Source: Roseovarius sp. (GTDB taxonomy: Bacteria > Pseudomonadota > Alphaproteobacteria > Rhodobacterales > Rhodobacteraceae). From it: a stretch of 64,000 bases of DNA. Position 1 is the first letter of the stretch. Every line of letters starts with the position of its first letter. The DNA is taken from assembly GCA_002720475.1 (NCBI GenBank), contig PBIL01000008.1, positions 141,757 to 205,756 on the forward strand, read 5' to 3'. Below are positions 54,701 to 62,335 of this stretch, piece by piece. The position numbers were made by a program, and so were the translations under genes. The notes below the pieces were generated by a model. That model did no database searches, was not told the DNA's origin, and saw nothing but the letters and a program-made list of their open reading frames with translations.

Positions 54701-55633
54701 ATGGGTCAAGAAGCGAAGGTCAGGCGGGCCGGATGCGCAGCCGCGCTGCTGGCGGCCATGGCGCTGGCGGGCTGCGACGAGAGCGGAAATCTCAGCTTCG
54801 GGCAGCCGGGAGCGGGAGAGGCCGCGAGCAGCGCCCGGTCGGTGCGGCTGGTCGAGCGCGATGTCGAGGCGCCCGAGGTGTTTCAGAAGACCGATATGGG
54901 ACTGTGGGACGGCCGGCCCTCCCTGGGCGGCGTCTGGGTGGCCCATCCCGATGTCACGGAGCCCGAGCGCGTGATCATCCGCAACGCCGCCAACGGCAAT
55001 TTCGTGATCGGCGCGCTCTTCCGGCGCGAGCGCGACCTGCCGGGCCCGGCCTTCCAGGTCTCCTCCGACGCGGCCGAGACGCTGGGAATGCTCGCCGGGT
55101 CCCCCGCGCAGCTCAACGTGACGGCGCTGCGCCGCGAGGAAGCCCCGGAGACGACCGAGGCCCCGGCCGCGGAGGCATCGGCGCAAACGCCTGCCGAGGC
55201 GGCGGAAATCGCCGCGCCGGCCGAGATCGAGGCGAGCGATCTCGATCCGGTGGCCGGGGCCGCCGCCGCCGTCGAGGCGGCCGAGATCGCGGAGGCGGCC
55301 AGCGCCGCCGCCACATCGGGGGCGCAGGCAGCGGCGGCAGCCGCGCCCGCGACCGAAGATACCCCCAGGGCCGGGCCCGTCGCGCGCCCTGCCGCCAAGC
55401 TTGACAAGCCCTTCATCCAGGTGGGCATCTTCAGCGTCGAGCAGAACGCGCGCAACACCGCAACCGCGCTGCGGCAGGCGGGGATCGTGCCGACGGTGCT
55501 GGCGCAGAATTCGCAGGGCAAGGCGTTCTGGCGCGTGATCGTGGGGCCCGCCACCAGCGCCGCCGACCGTGCCGCCGTTCTGGACAAGATCATGGGCATC
55601 GGTTTCGCCGATGCCTATCCGGTGAGCAACTGA
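54701..55633 (+). CDS. SPOR-domain lipoprotein
   Basis: A 310-residue lipoprotein with lipobox LAGC near residue 24 (MALAGCDESG). A middle region of Ala/Glu low complexity (residues 150-225) links to a C-terminal SPOR domain (about 235-310; DKPFIQVGIFSVEQNARNTA, RVIVGPATSAADRAAV). The first half has a conserved GLWDGRPSLGGVWVAHPDV segment. It is probably an outer-membrane anchored peptidoglycan-binding protein of the septum. The downstream D,D-carboxypeptidase gene begins 16 nt later. The name RlpA-like is sometimes used, but the double-psi domain is absent. Confidence 0.8.
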   Translation: MGQEAKVRRAGCAAALLAAMALAGCDESGNLSFGQPGAGEAASSARSVRLVERDVEAPEVFQKTDMGLWDGRPSLGGVWVAHPDVTEPERVIIRNAANGNFVIGALFRRERDLPGPAFQVSSDAAETLGMLAGSPAQLNVTALRREEAPETTEAPAAEASAQTPAEAAEIAAPAEIEASDLDPVAGAAAAVEAAEIAEAASAAATSGAQAAAAAAPATEDTPRAGPVARPAAKLDKPFIQVGIFSVEQNARNTATALRQAGIVPTVLAQNSQGKAFWRVIVGPATSAADRAAVLDKIMGIGFADAYPVSN

Positions 55634-55648
55634 TCGGGGAGGACCACC

Positions 55649-56812
55649 ATGGGGATGCTGCGCCACTGGATCCTCGTGCTGGGCCTCATGGCCCTTGCCC
55701 TGCCCGCCGCCGCCTTCGAGACGAGCGCGCGCGCGGCCTATGTGGTGGACATGACCACCGGCACGGTGCTGCTCAACAAGAATGCCGACGAGCCGCTGCC
55801 GCCGGCGTCCATGTCCAAGCTGATGACGCTCTACGTGGCCTTCGAGGCGGTGCGTGACGGGCGGCTCTCGCTCGACGAGCGGCTGCCCGTGTCCGGACAC
55901 GCGATGAGCTATGGCGGCTCGACCATGTTCCTCAATACCCGGGACAGGGTGCGGGTCGAGGATCTGCTGCGCGGGATCGTCGTGCTCTCGGGCAACGACG
56001 CCTGTGCGGTGATCGCCGAGGCGCTCAGCCCCGATGGCACCGAGGCTGGCTTTGCCCGCTTCATGACGCAACGCGCGCAGGCGATGGGGCTGACAAATTC
56101 GGTGTTCCAGAACGCGAGCGGCTGGCCAGCCGCGGGCCATGTCATGTCGATGCGCGACCTTGCGCTGCTGGCGCGTCGGCTGATCGAGGATTTTCCCGAG
56201 TTCTATCCCATGTTCGCCGAGACCGAGTTTCGCTTCGACGGGCGCGCGCCCGCCAACATCCACAACCGCAACCCGCTTCTGGGCCTCGGCATCGGCGCGG
56301 ACGGGCTCAAGACCGGGCATACGCAGGAGGCGGGCTATGGCCTTGTCGGTTCGGCGGTGCAGGGCGACCGGCGCGTCATCTTCGCCATTACCGGCCTCGA
56401 CAGCGCCGCCGACAGGGCACGCGAATCCGAGGCGATCGTCAACTGGGCCTTCCGGCAGTTCGCGCAGAAATCCGTGCTGAGCGCGGGCACGGTGGTGGCC
56501 GAGGCCGAGATCTGGATGGGCGACGCGCCGCGCGTGGGTCTCACGCCCGCCGAGGACATCGAGATGCTGCTGCCGGTGCTCGGGGCGGACCGGGTGCCCG
56601 CGCAGGTGGTTCATACCGGGCCGGTGCGCGCGCCGGTGGCAAAAGGCGACGTGCTGGGCGAACTGGTCATAGCTCCCGAGGGCCTGCCCGAGCGGCGCGT
56701 GCCGCTGGTTGCGGCCTCGGAGGTGGGGCCCGGCGGGGTCATGACGCGGCTGCGCACGGTGGCGGGCCTCCTGCTCGCCCGGCTGCGCGCGGGTCCAGAG
56801 GGGGCGCTTTGA
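55649..56812 (+). CDS. D-alanyl-D-alanine carboxypeptidase (DacA/DacF class)
   Basis: Penicillin-binding peptidase S11, 387 residues, which trims the terminal D-Ala of peptidoglycan stem peptides. A signal peptide spans residues 1-22 (ending LPAAA). Motifs SxxK (Ser54 and Lys57 in PASMSKLM), SGN (VLSGNDACA) and KTG (LKTGHTQEAG) are all present. A C-terminal beta domain and an amphipathic helix (RLRTVAGLLLARLRA) for membrane attachment follow. The stop TGA overlaps the TTG start of tmk. Confidence 0.94.
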   Translation: MGMLRHWILVLGLMALALPAAAFETSARAAYVVDMTTGTVLLNKNADEPLPPASMSKLMTLYVAFEAVRDGRLSLDERLPVSGHAMSYGGSTMFLNTRDRVRVEDLLRGIVVLSGNDACAVIAEALSPDGTEAGFARFMTQRAQAMGLTNSVFQNASGWPAAGHVMSMRDLALLARRLIEDFPEFYPMFAETEFRFDGRAPANIHNRNPLLGLGIGADGLKTGHTQEAGYGLVGSAVQGDRRVIFAITGLDSAADRARESEAIVNWAFRQFAQKSVLSAGTVVAEAEIWMGDAPRVGLTPAEDIEMLLPVLGADRVPAQVVHTGPVRAPVAKGDVLGELVIAPEGLPERRVPLVAASEVGPGGVMTRLRTVAGLLLARLRAGPEGAL

Positions 56813-57435
56813 GCGGCGCGGGCCTTTTCATCAGCTTCGAGGGGATCGACGGCTCGGGCAAGTCCACGCAGGCGCGGATTCTTGCCGAGGATCTGCGTGA
56901 AAAGGGGCGCGAGGTGGTGCTCACCCGCGAGCCTGGCGGCAGCGCGGGGGCCGAGGAGATCCGCAGGCTCGTGCTGACCGGCGCGGGCGACCGCTGGTCG
57001 CCGGAAACCGAGGTGCTGCTCTTCACCGCCGCGCGGCGCGACCATCTGGAGCGGGTGATCGCCCCCGCGCTCGACCGCGGCGCGGTGGTGATCTCGGACC
57101 GTTTCGCCGACAGCACGCGGGTCTATCAGGGCGTGGGCCGGGCCGACCTGCGCCCGCTCGTGGACGAGTTGCACCGGCTGGTGATCGGCCGCGAGCCGGA
57201 CCTGACGCTGCTCATCGACATCGACCCGGCAGCGGGGCTTGCCCGCACGGGCGCGCGCGGCGGGGGCGAAGCGCGGTTCGAATCCTTTGGCCTCGCGCTT
57301 CAGGAACGGCTTCGCGCGGGATTTCTTGCCTTGGCCGCGGAAGCACCCGGGCGCGTCACCGTCATCGAGGGCGCGCACGCACCCGAGGTCGTGGCGGCAG
57401 AGGTGGCGCGCGTGGTCTCCGCGCGGCTGTCATGA
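56809..57435 (+). CDS. tmk: Thymidylate kinase
   Basis: Phosphorylates dTMP to dTDP, 208 residues. The P-loop is FEGIDGSGKST, the DR motif is ISDRFADSTRVYQG, and the LID region lies near GGGEARFESF. The TTG start at 56809 overlaps the dac stop (TTGA). The stop overlaps the holB ATG (ATGA), so translation is coupled along the dac-tmk-holB string. Confidence 0.96.
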   Translation: MSGAGLFISFEGIDGSGKSTQARILAEDLREKGREVVLTREPGGSAGAEEIRRLVLTGAGDRWSPETEVLLFTAARRDHLERVIAPALDRGAVVISDRFADSTRVYQGVGRADLRPLVDELHRLVIGREPDLTLLIDIDPAAGLARTGARGGGEARFESFGLALQERLRAGFLALAAEAPGRVTVIEGAHAPEVVAAEVARVVSARLS

Positions 57436-58562
57436 GCGGCATGAGCGAGGAGGCGCTGCCCGAACCCGACCGCGCCGAGGGCGCGCCACATCCGCGCGAA
57501 ACGGGGCAGATCTTCGGGCAGGAAGCGGCCGAGGCGGAATTTCTCGATGCCTTCGCCTCCGGGCGGCTGCATCACGGCTGGCTGCTGACCGGGGCGGAGG
57601 GGGTGGGCAAGGCGACGCTGGCCTGGCGCATCGCACGGTTTCTGCTGGCCAATCAGACTCCGGCGGAGGACGGCCTCTTCGGCGCGCCACCGCCGCCCGC
57701 AAGCCTCGACGTGGACCCCGAGCACCCCGTCGCGCGGCGGCTGCGGGCGCTGTCGGAGCCGGGACTGTTCCTCTTGCGGCGCGGACCCAACGACAAGGGC
57801 GACCGGCTGGCGCAGGAGATCCGCGTCTCCGAGGTGCGCAAGCTGGCGAATTTCTTCGGGTTGTCGGCGGCGGATGGCGGGCGGCGGGTGGTGATCGTCG
57901 ATGCTGCGGACGAGCTCAACACCCAGGCCGCGAATGCGCTTCTGAAGATGCTCGAGGAGCCGCCCGCGCGCACCGTGATGCTGCTTGTCGCGCATCAGCC
58001 ATCGCGGCTTCTGCCGACGATCCGCTCGCGCTGCCGGATGCTGCGGCTTTCGCCGCTTGGCGCGCCCGACATGGCGCGCGCGCTCGGGCAGGCGGGGATC
58101 GTGCCGGAGGGCGACCCTGCGGCGCTGGCGGAACTGGCGGGCGGCTCGGTGGGGGCGGCGGTGCGGCTCGCCTCTCTCGACGGGCTCGCGCTCTATGCCG
58201 ACTGGGTGGCGCTGATGGAGAGCCTGCCGCGGCTCGACCGGCCCCGCGCGCTGCGGCTGGCGGAACGGGTGGCCGCGCGCGGCGCGGAGGCGCGGCGCGA
58301 TCTGATGTTCTCGCTCATCCACCTCTTTCTCGCGCGGCTCGCGCGCAGCGGGGCGACGGGCGCGCCCCCCGCTGTCGAGGCTGCCCCGGGCGAGGCGGCG
58401 CTCATGGCGCGGCTGGCCCCCGATCCGGGCCGCGCGCGCGCCTGGGCCGCGCTGGCCGAAGAGGCGGGCGGGCGCGCGCGCCACGGTCTTTCGGTCAACC
58501 TTGACCCTGCCGCGCTGCTCCTAGATACGGTGTTCAGGATCAAGGACACCGCCGGGGGCTGA
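57432..58562 (+). CDS. holB: DNA polymerase III subunit delta'
   Basis: Clamp-loader subunit of 376 residues in the AAA+ family. It has a Walker A-like GAEGVGKAT, ELNTQAANALLKMLEEPP (the sensor/SRC region), and the conserved SRCRML. The zinc-finger cysteines of E. coli delta' are not seen, as is common in this group. It overlaps tmk by ATGA and is followed 18 nt later by tatD. Confidence 0.93.
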   Translation: MSGMSEEALPEPDRAEGAPHPRETGQIFGQEAAEAEFLDAFASGRLHHGWLLTGAEGVGKATLAWRIARFLLANQTPAEDGLFGAPPPPASLDVDPEHPVARRLRALSEPGLFLLRRGPNDKGDRLAQEIRVSEVRKLANFFGLSAADGGRRVVIVDAADELNTQAANALLKMLEEPPARTVMLLVAHQPSRLLPTIRSRCRMLRLSPLGAPDMARALGQAGIVPEGDPAALAELAGGSVGAAVRLASLDGLALYADWVALMESLPRLDRPRALRLAERVAARGAEARRDLMFSLIHLFLARLARSGATGAPPAVEAAPGEAALMARLAPDPGRARAWAALAEEAGGRARHGLSVNLDPAALLLDTVFRIKDTAGG

Positions 58563-58580
58563 CCCGGCCACCGGAGACCC

Positions 58581-59372
58581 ATGACCGCCACCGCCCGCAT
58601 CACCGACAGCCATTGCCATCTCGACTTTCCCGATTTCGAGGAGGGCCTTGGTGACGTGATCGCGCGCGCGGGCGCGGCGGGGGTGCACCGGATGGTGACG
58701 ATCTGCACAAGGCTGCGGCAGGAGCCGCAGGTGCGCGCCATCGCCGAGGCGCATCGCCCGGTCTTCTACGCCGCGGGCACCCACCCGATGAGCGCCGCCG
58801 AAGAGCCCATGGCCACGGTGGATGAGCTTGTCGCGCTGTCCGCGCATCCGAAATTCGTGGGGATCGGCGAGACGGGGCTCGATTATCACTACACCGCCGA
58901 GAGCGCGGAGGTGCAGAAGACCAGCCTGCGCCTCCATATCGCGGCGGCGCAGGAAACCGGCCTGCCGCTCATCATCCATGCCCGCGACGCGGACGAGGAC
59001 ATGGCGCGCATCCTGGCAGAGGAGTTCAGGAACGCGCCCTATACCTGCGTGATGCATTGCTTTTCCTCCGGTGCCGGGCTTGCGCGGGCGGCGCTCGATC
59101 TCGGCTTCTACCTCTCGATGTCGGGCATCGCGGCCTTTCCGAAAAGCCAGGCGTTGCGCGACATCTTCGCCGCCGCCCCCGTGGATCGCATCCTGGTGGA
59201 GACCGACGCGCCCTATCTCGCGCCGCCCCCGCACCGGGGCCGCCGCAACGAGCCGGCCTATGCGGTCCACACGGCGCGGAAGGGGGCCGAGATCTTCGGC
59301 ATGGACTGGCCGGATTTCGCCGCGCAGACGGAGGCCAATTTCGAGCGCCTCTTTTCCAAGGCGGTGCTGTGA
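58581..59372 (+). CDS. tatD: TatD-family metal-dependent deoxyribonuclease
   Basis: TIM-barrel hydrolase of 263 residues. Metal-binding motifs: DSHCHLDF at the start, GETGLDYHY, and VMHCFSSG, with DAPYLAPPPHRGRRNEP near the end. TatD proteins act as 3'-5' exonucleases on DNA and in D-aminoacyl repair; the exact role is not fixed. The stop overlaps the next gene's ATG (TGATG). Confidence 0.93.
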   Translation: MTATARITDSHCHLDFPDFEEGLGDVIARAGAAGVHRMVTICTRLRQEPQVRAIAEAHRPVFYAAGTHPMSAAEEPMATVDELVALSAHPKFVGIGETGLDYHYTAESAEVQKTSLRLHIAAAQETGLPLIIHARDADEDMARILAEEFRNAPYTCVMHCFSSGAGLARAALDLGFYLSMSGIAAFPKSQALRDIFAAAPVDRILVETDAPYLAPPPHRGRRNEPAYAVHTARKGAEIFGMDWPDFAAQTEANFERLFSKAVL

Positions 59373-60169
59373 TGGGGGAGTTGCGCTTTACCATCCTCGG
59401 CTGCGGCTCTTCGGGGGGGGTGCCGCGGCTTGGCGGGCATTGGGGGGACTGCGACCCGGCCGATCCGCGCAACGCGCGCCGCCGCTGCTCGATGCTGGTC
59501 GAGCGCGAGACCGCACAGGGCGTGACCCGCGTGCTGATCGACACCGCCCCCGACCTGCGCGCGCAGCTTCTCGATGCCGGGATCGGCACGCTCGACGCGG
59601 TGGCCTATACCCATGCCCATGCCGATCATGTCCACGGCATAGACGATCTGCGGATGATCGTCTTCAACCGGCGCGCACGCCTGCCGGTCTGGGCCGATGG
59701 CGACACGCAGAACGCGCTCTATTCCCGCTTCGGCTATGCCTTTACCCAACCCGCCGACAGCCCCTATCCGCCGATCCTCGACATGCACACGATCGACGGG
59801 GCCTTCACCGTCGAGGGGGCGGGAGGCGCGATCACGCTCACCCCCTTCCGGGTGGGCCATGGCAGCATCGACGCGCTCGGCTTTCGCGTGGCCGATCTGG
59901 CCTATCTGCCCGACGCGGTAAAGATACCAGAGGCCGCCTGGCCCACGCTCGCGGGGCTTGACTGCTGGGTGGTCGATGCGCTGCGGCGCACGCCGCACCC
60001 CACCCATGCCCATCTCGATCTCACGCTCGCGTGGATCGCGCGGGCGGCCCCGCGCCGGGCGGTGCTGACCAACATGCATATCGACCTCGATTACGCGACC
60101 CTGGACGCCGAGACGCCCGATCACGTCACCCCCGCCTTTGACGGGATGGTGATCCGCTATCCGGTCTGA
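59372..60169 (+). CDS. MBL-fold metal-dependent hydrolase (PhnP-like)
   Basis: A 265-residue metallo-beta-lactamase fold phosphodiesterase, close in layout to PhnP. The metal-binding HxHxDH motif is in YTHAHADHVHGIDDLR, with LGCGSSGGVPR at the N-terminus and further ligands HAHLDLT and LTNMHIDLDY. No phn genes are near; the tatD-MBL pair is conserved in many alphaproteobacteria. Substrate probably a cyclic phosphate or other phosphodiester. Confidence 0.88.
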   Translation: MGELRFTILGCGSSGGVPRLGGHWGDCDPADPRNARRRCSMLVERETAQGVTRVLIDTAPDLRAQLLDAGIGTLDAVAYTHAHADHVHGIDDLRMIVFNRRARLPVWADGDTQNALYSRFGYAFTQPADSPYPPILDMHTIDGAFTVEGAGGAITLTPFRVGHGSIDALGFRVADLAYLPDAVKIPEAAWPTLAGLDCWVVDALRRTPHPTHAHLDLTLAWIARAAPRRAVLTNMHIDLDYATLDAETPDHVTPAFDGMVIRYPV

Positions 60170-60173
60170 GCCG

Positions 60174-61103
60174 GTGCAGGCGCTTCTCGAGGTCATCCTG
60201 CCGGTCTTCCTGGTGATCGGCTTCGGCTATCTCGCGCATTGGCGGGGCTGGTTCTCGGCGGCGGGCGTGGACGGGCTCATGGTCTTCACCCAGAAATTCG
60301 CCATTCCCTGCCTCTTGTTCGTGGCCATCGCGCGGCTCGACCTGGCGCAGGAATTCGACTGGCGGCTGCTGCTGAGCTTTTACGCGGGCGCGCTCTCGGG
60401 CTTTCTGCTGGGTCTCTTCGGCGCGCGGAACCTCTTCGGGCGGTCCTGGGAGGATGCGGTCGCCATCGGCTTTGCCTGCCTTTTCTCCAACTCGGTGCTG
60501 CTGGGACTGCCGATCACCGAACGCGCCTATGGGGCCGAGGCGCTTTCGGCCAATTTCGCCATCATCGCGATCCACTCGCCCTTCTGCTACGGCGTGGGCA
60601 TCACCGCGATGGAGGTGGTGCGCGCGCGTGGACAGGGGGCGATGCGCGTGGCCGCCAAGGTGTTGCGCGCGATGTTCTCCAACACGCTCATCCTCGGGAT
60701 CGCCGCCGGGTTCGCCGTCAACCTCTCGGGCCTGCCGCTGCCCGGACCGGTCGATGACGCGCTCGATCTCATGGTGCGCGCGGCCCTGCCCGCCGCGCTC
60801 TTCGGGCTGGGGGGCGTGCTCGTGCGCTATCGGCCCGAGGGCGACATGCGCGCGATCCTCTATGTCTGCGCGGTCTCGCTTCTGGCGCATCCGGCGATCA
60901 CCTACGGGCTGGGGCGGGCCTTCGCGCTCTCGCCGGAGGCGCTGCGCTCGGCCGTGGTGACGGGCGCGATGGCACCGGGGGTCAACGCCTATATCTTCGC
61001 CAACATGTATGGCCATGCCAAGCGCGTGGCGGCCTCGAGCGTGCTGATTGCCACGGGGCTGACGGTGCTGACGGCCTGGGGCTGGTTGCAGGTGCTGCCG
61101 TGA
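60174..61103 (+). CDS. AEC-family (auxin efflux carrier-like) transporter
   Basis: Integral membrane transporter of 309 residues with about ten hydrophobic helices. Family motifs: QKFAIPCLLFVAIARLDLA near the N-terminus, and APGVNAYIFANMYG near the C-terminus. Bacterial AEC members export malonate, malate or other organic anions; the substrate here is unknown. The GTG start at 60174 is 4 nt after the preceding stop. Convergent with the GFA gene (adjacent stops). Confidence 0.88.
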   Translation: MQALLEVILPVFLVIGFGYLAHWRGWFSAAGVDGLMVFTQKFAIPCLLFVAIARLDLAQEFDWRLLLSFYAGALSGFLLGLFGARNLFGRSWEDAVAIGFACLFSNSVLLGLPITERAYGAEALSANFAIIAIHSPFCYGVGITAMEVVRARGQGAMRVAAKVLRAMFSNTLILGIAAGFAVNLSGLPLPGPVDDALDLMVRAALPAALFGLGGVLVRYRPEGDMRAILYVCAVSLLAHPAITYGLGRAFALSPEALRSAVVTGAMAPGVNAYIFANMYGHAKRVAASSVLIATGLTVLTAWGWLQVLP

Positions 61104-61475
61104 TCAGCGGTCGGAGGGATGGTTCACGCCGTCCTCCCAGGGGATCGGGTCGAAATCCCGCGGGTTGACGCCTTCGATCGCGCCGAGATTGACGCCGAAT
61201 TCATGGGGGTTCGAGCGGCGGCGGTGATGGGTGTAGATGCCGCAGATCCGGCAGAAGTAATGCTTCGCCGTCCCCGTGCCCCATGTGTAGAGCGTGAGCG
61301 CATCTGCCCCCCGGACGATTTCCAGATCGTCGAGCGCCACGCTGATCGTGGCCGGGCCGCGCCTGCGGCAGAAGGAACAGTCGCAGCGATGCGCGTCGCC
61401 AAGGCTCGGGTCGCGGGGGCGCAGGCGCAGTTCGACCGCGCCGCAATGGCAGGTGGCTTTCAGCGGATCGGTCAT
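61104..61475 (-). CDS. GFA-family (glutathione-dependent formaldehyde-activating-like) protein
   Basis: A 123-residue zinc-binding protein of the GFA/CENP-V family. Zinc ligands are the cysteines in CHCGAVEL, CDCSFCRRRG and FCRICG. The fold is that of Gfa, but only a minority act on S-hydroxymethylglutathione; no glutathione pathway gene is near. The ATG overlaps the rhomboid stop (ATGA). Confidence 0.88.
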   Translation of the reverse strand: MTDPLKATCHCGAVELRLRPRDPSLGDAHRCDCSFCRRRGPATISVALDDLEIVRGADALTLYTWGTGTAKHYFCRICGIYTHHRRRSNPHEFGVNLGAIEGVNPRDFDPIPWEDGVNHPSDR

Positions 61476-62218
61476 CGGCGTCTCCTCACGCGGGGAATCG
61501 GGGTCTGGCGAAAGCGATAGTCGGCTTCCGGATGCGGCGGCAGGCCGTGATGCGCCTCCCAGAAACGCGGCCCGCCCAGGCGCAGGAAGAGCGGCAGCGT
61601 CAGCACCACGCCCGCCACGAAGCCCCCCGCATGGGCCCAGTAGGCGACGCCCCCCATGTCCGGGTCGCTGCCGAGGCCCGCGAAGACCTGGATGGCGAAC
61701 CACACGGCCAGCAGAAGTGCGGCCGGGATCGTGATGATGCGAAAGAAGATGATGAAGATCAGCAGGATATCGACGCGGGCACGCGGAAAGAGCAGAAGAT
61801 AGCCGCCCATCACCCCGGCGATGGCCCCGGAGGCCCCCACCGTCGGCACCATCGAGAGCGGCCCGCCCAGGATATGCGTGATCCCCGCCGCGATGCCGCA
61901 GGCGAGATAGAAGGCGAGAAACGGCAGATGGCCCATGCGGTCCTCGAGATTGTCCCCGAAGATCCACAAGAACAGCATGTTGCCCACCAGATGCATGAGC
62001 CCGCCATGCAGGAACATCGAGGTCAGGATGCCCGACCAGGCCCCGGTCTGCGTGACGCGCGCCGGGATCATCGCATATTCGGAATAGAAGCGCAGGAGCG
62101 CGCGCTCATCCCCGAATAGCGGCAGGTAGCCCAGGAAGATCAGCACATTGGCCGCGATGAGCGCCCACGTCACATAGGGCGTCCGCCCCGAGGGGTTATG
62201 ATCGCGGATCGGAAACAT
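61472..62218 (-). CDS. Rhomboid-family intramembrane serine protease
   Basis: A 248-residue membrane protein with six predicted helices. The nucleophile Ser lies in VGASGAIAGVMGG and the catalytic His in WAHAGGFVAG. The L1 region (HGGLMHLVGNMLFLWIFGDN) and the HxxxN motif are typical of rhomboids. It cleaves transmembrane substrates within the inner membrane; substrates unknown. Coupled to the GFA gene. Confidence 0.92.
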   Translation of the reverse strand: MFPIRDHNPSGRTPYVTWALIAANVLIFLGYLPLFGDERALLRFYSEYAMIPARVTQTGAWSGILTSMFLHGGLMHLVGNMLFLWIFGDNLEDRMGHLPFLAFYLACGIAAGITHILGGPLSMVPTVGASGAIAGVMGGYLLLFPRARVDILLIFIIFFRIITIPAALLLAVWFAIQVFAGLGSDPDMGGVAYWAHAGGFVAGVVLTLPLFLRLGGPRFWEAHHGLPPHPEADYRFRQTPIPRVRRRR

Positions 62219-62276
62219 GCCCGGAAGCTAGCGCGCTTCGGCCCTTCGGGAAAGGCGCAAGTCGCCGGGCGTGGCA

Positions 62277-62324
62277 CCGCTTTCTTGAAAGGAAAGCGGC
62301 CCGAAATCTTTTGAAGATTTCGGG
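62277..62324. repeat. Tandem hairpins between putA and the rhomboid gene
   Basis: Two adjacent palindromes: CCGCTTTC/GAAAGCGG (8 bp, 7-nt loop) at 62277-62299, and CCCGAAATCTT/AAGATTTCGGG (11 bp, TTG loop) at 62300-62324. They lie right after the putA stop; no T-tract. Probably ends or stabilises the putA message. The second resembles a palindrome I recall as recurrent in Rhodobacterales intergenic regions. Confidence 0.6.
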
Positions 62325-62335
62325 GGCTCGGTCGG

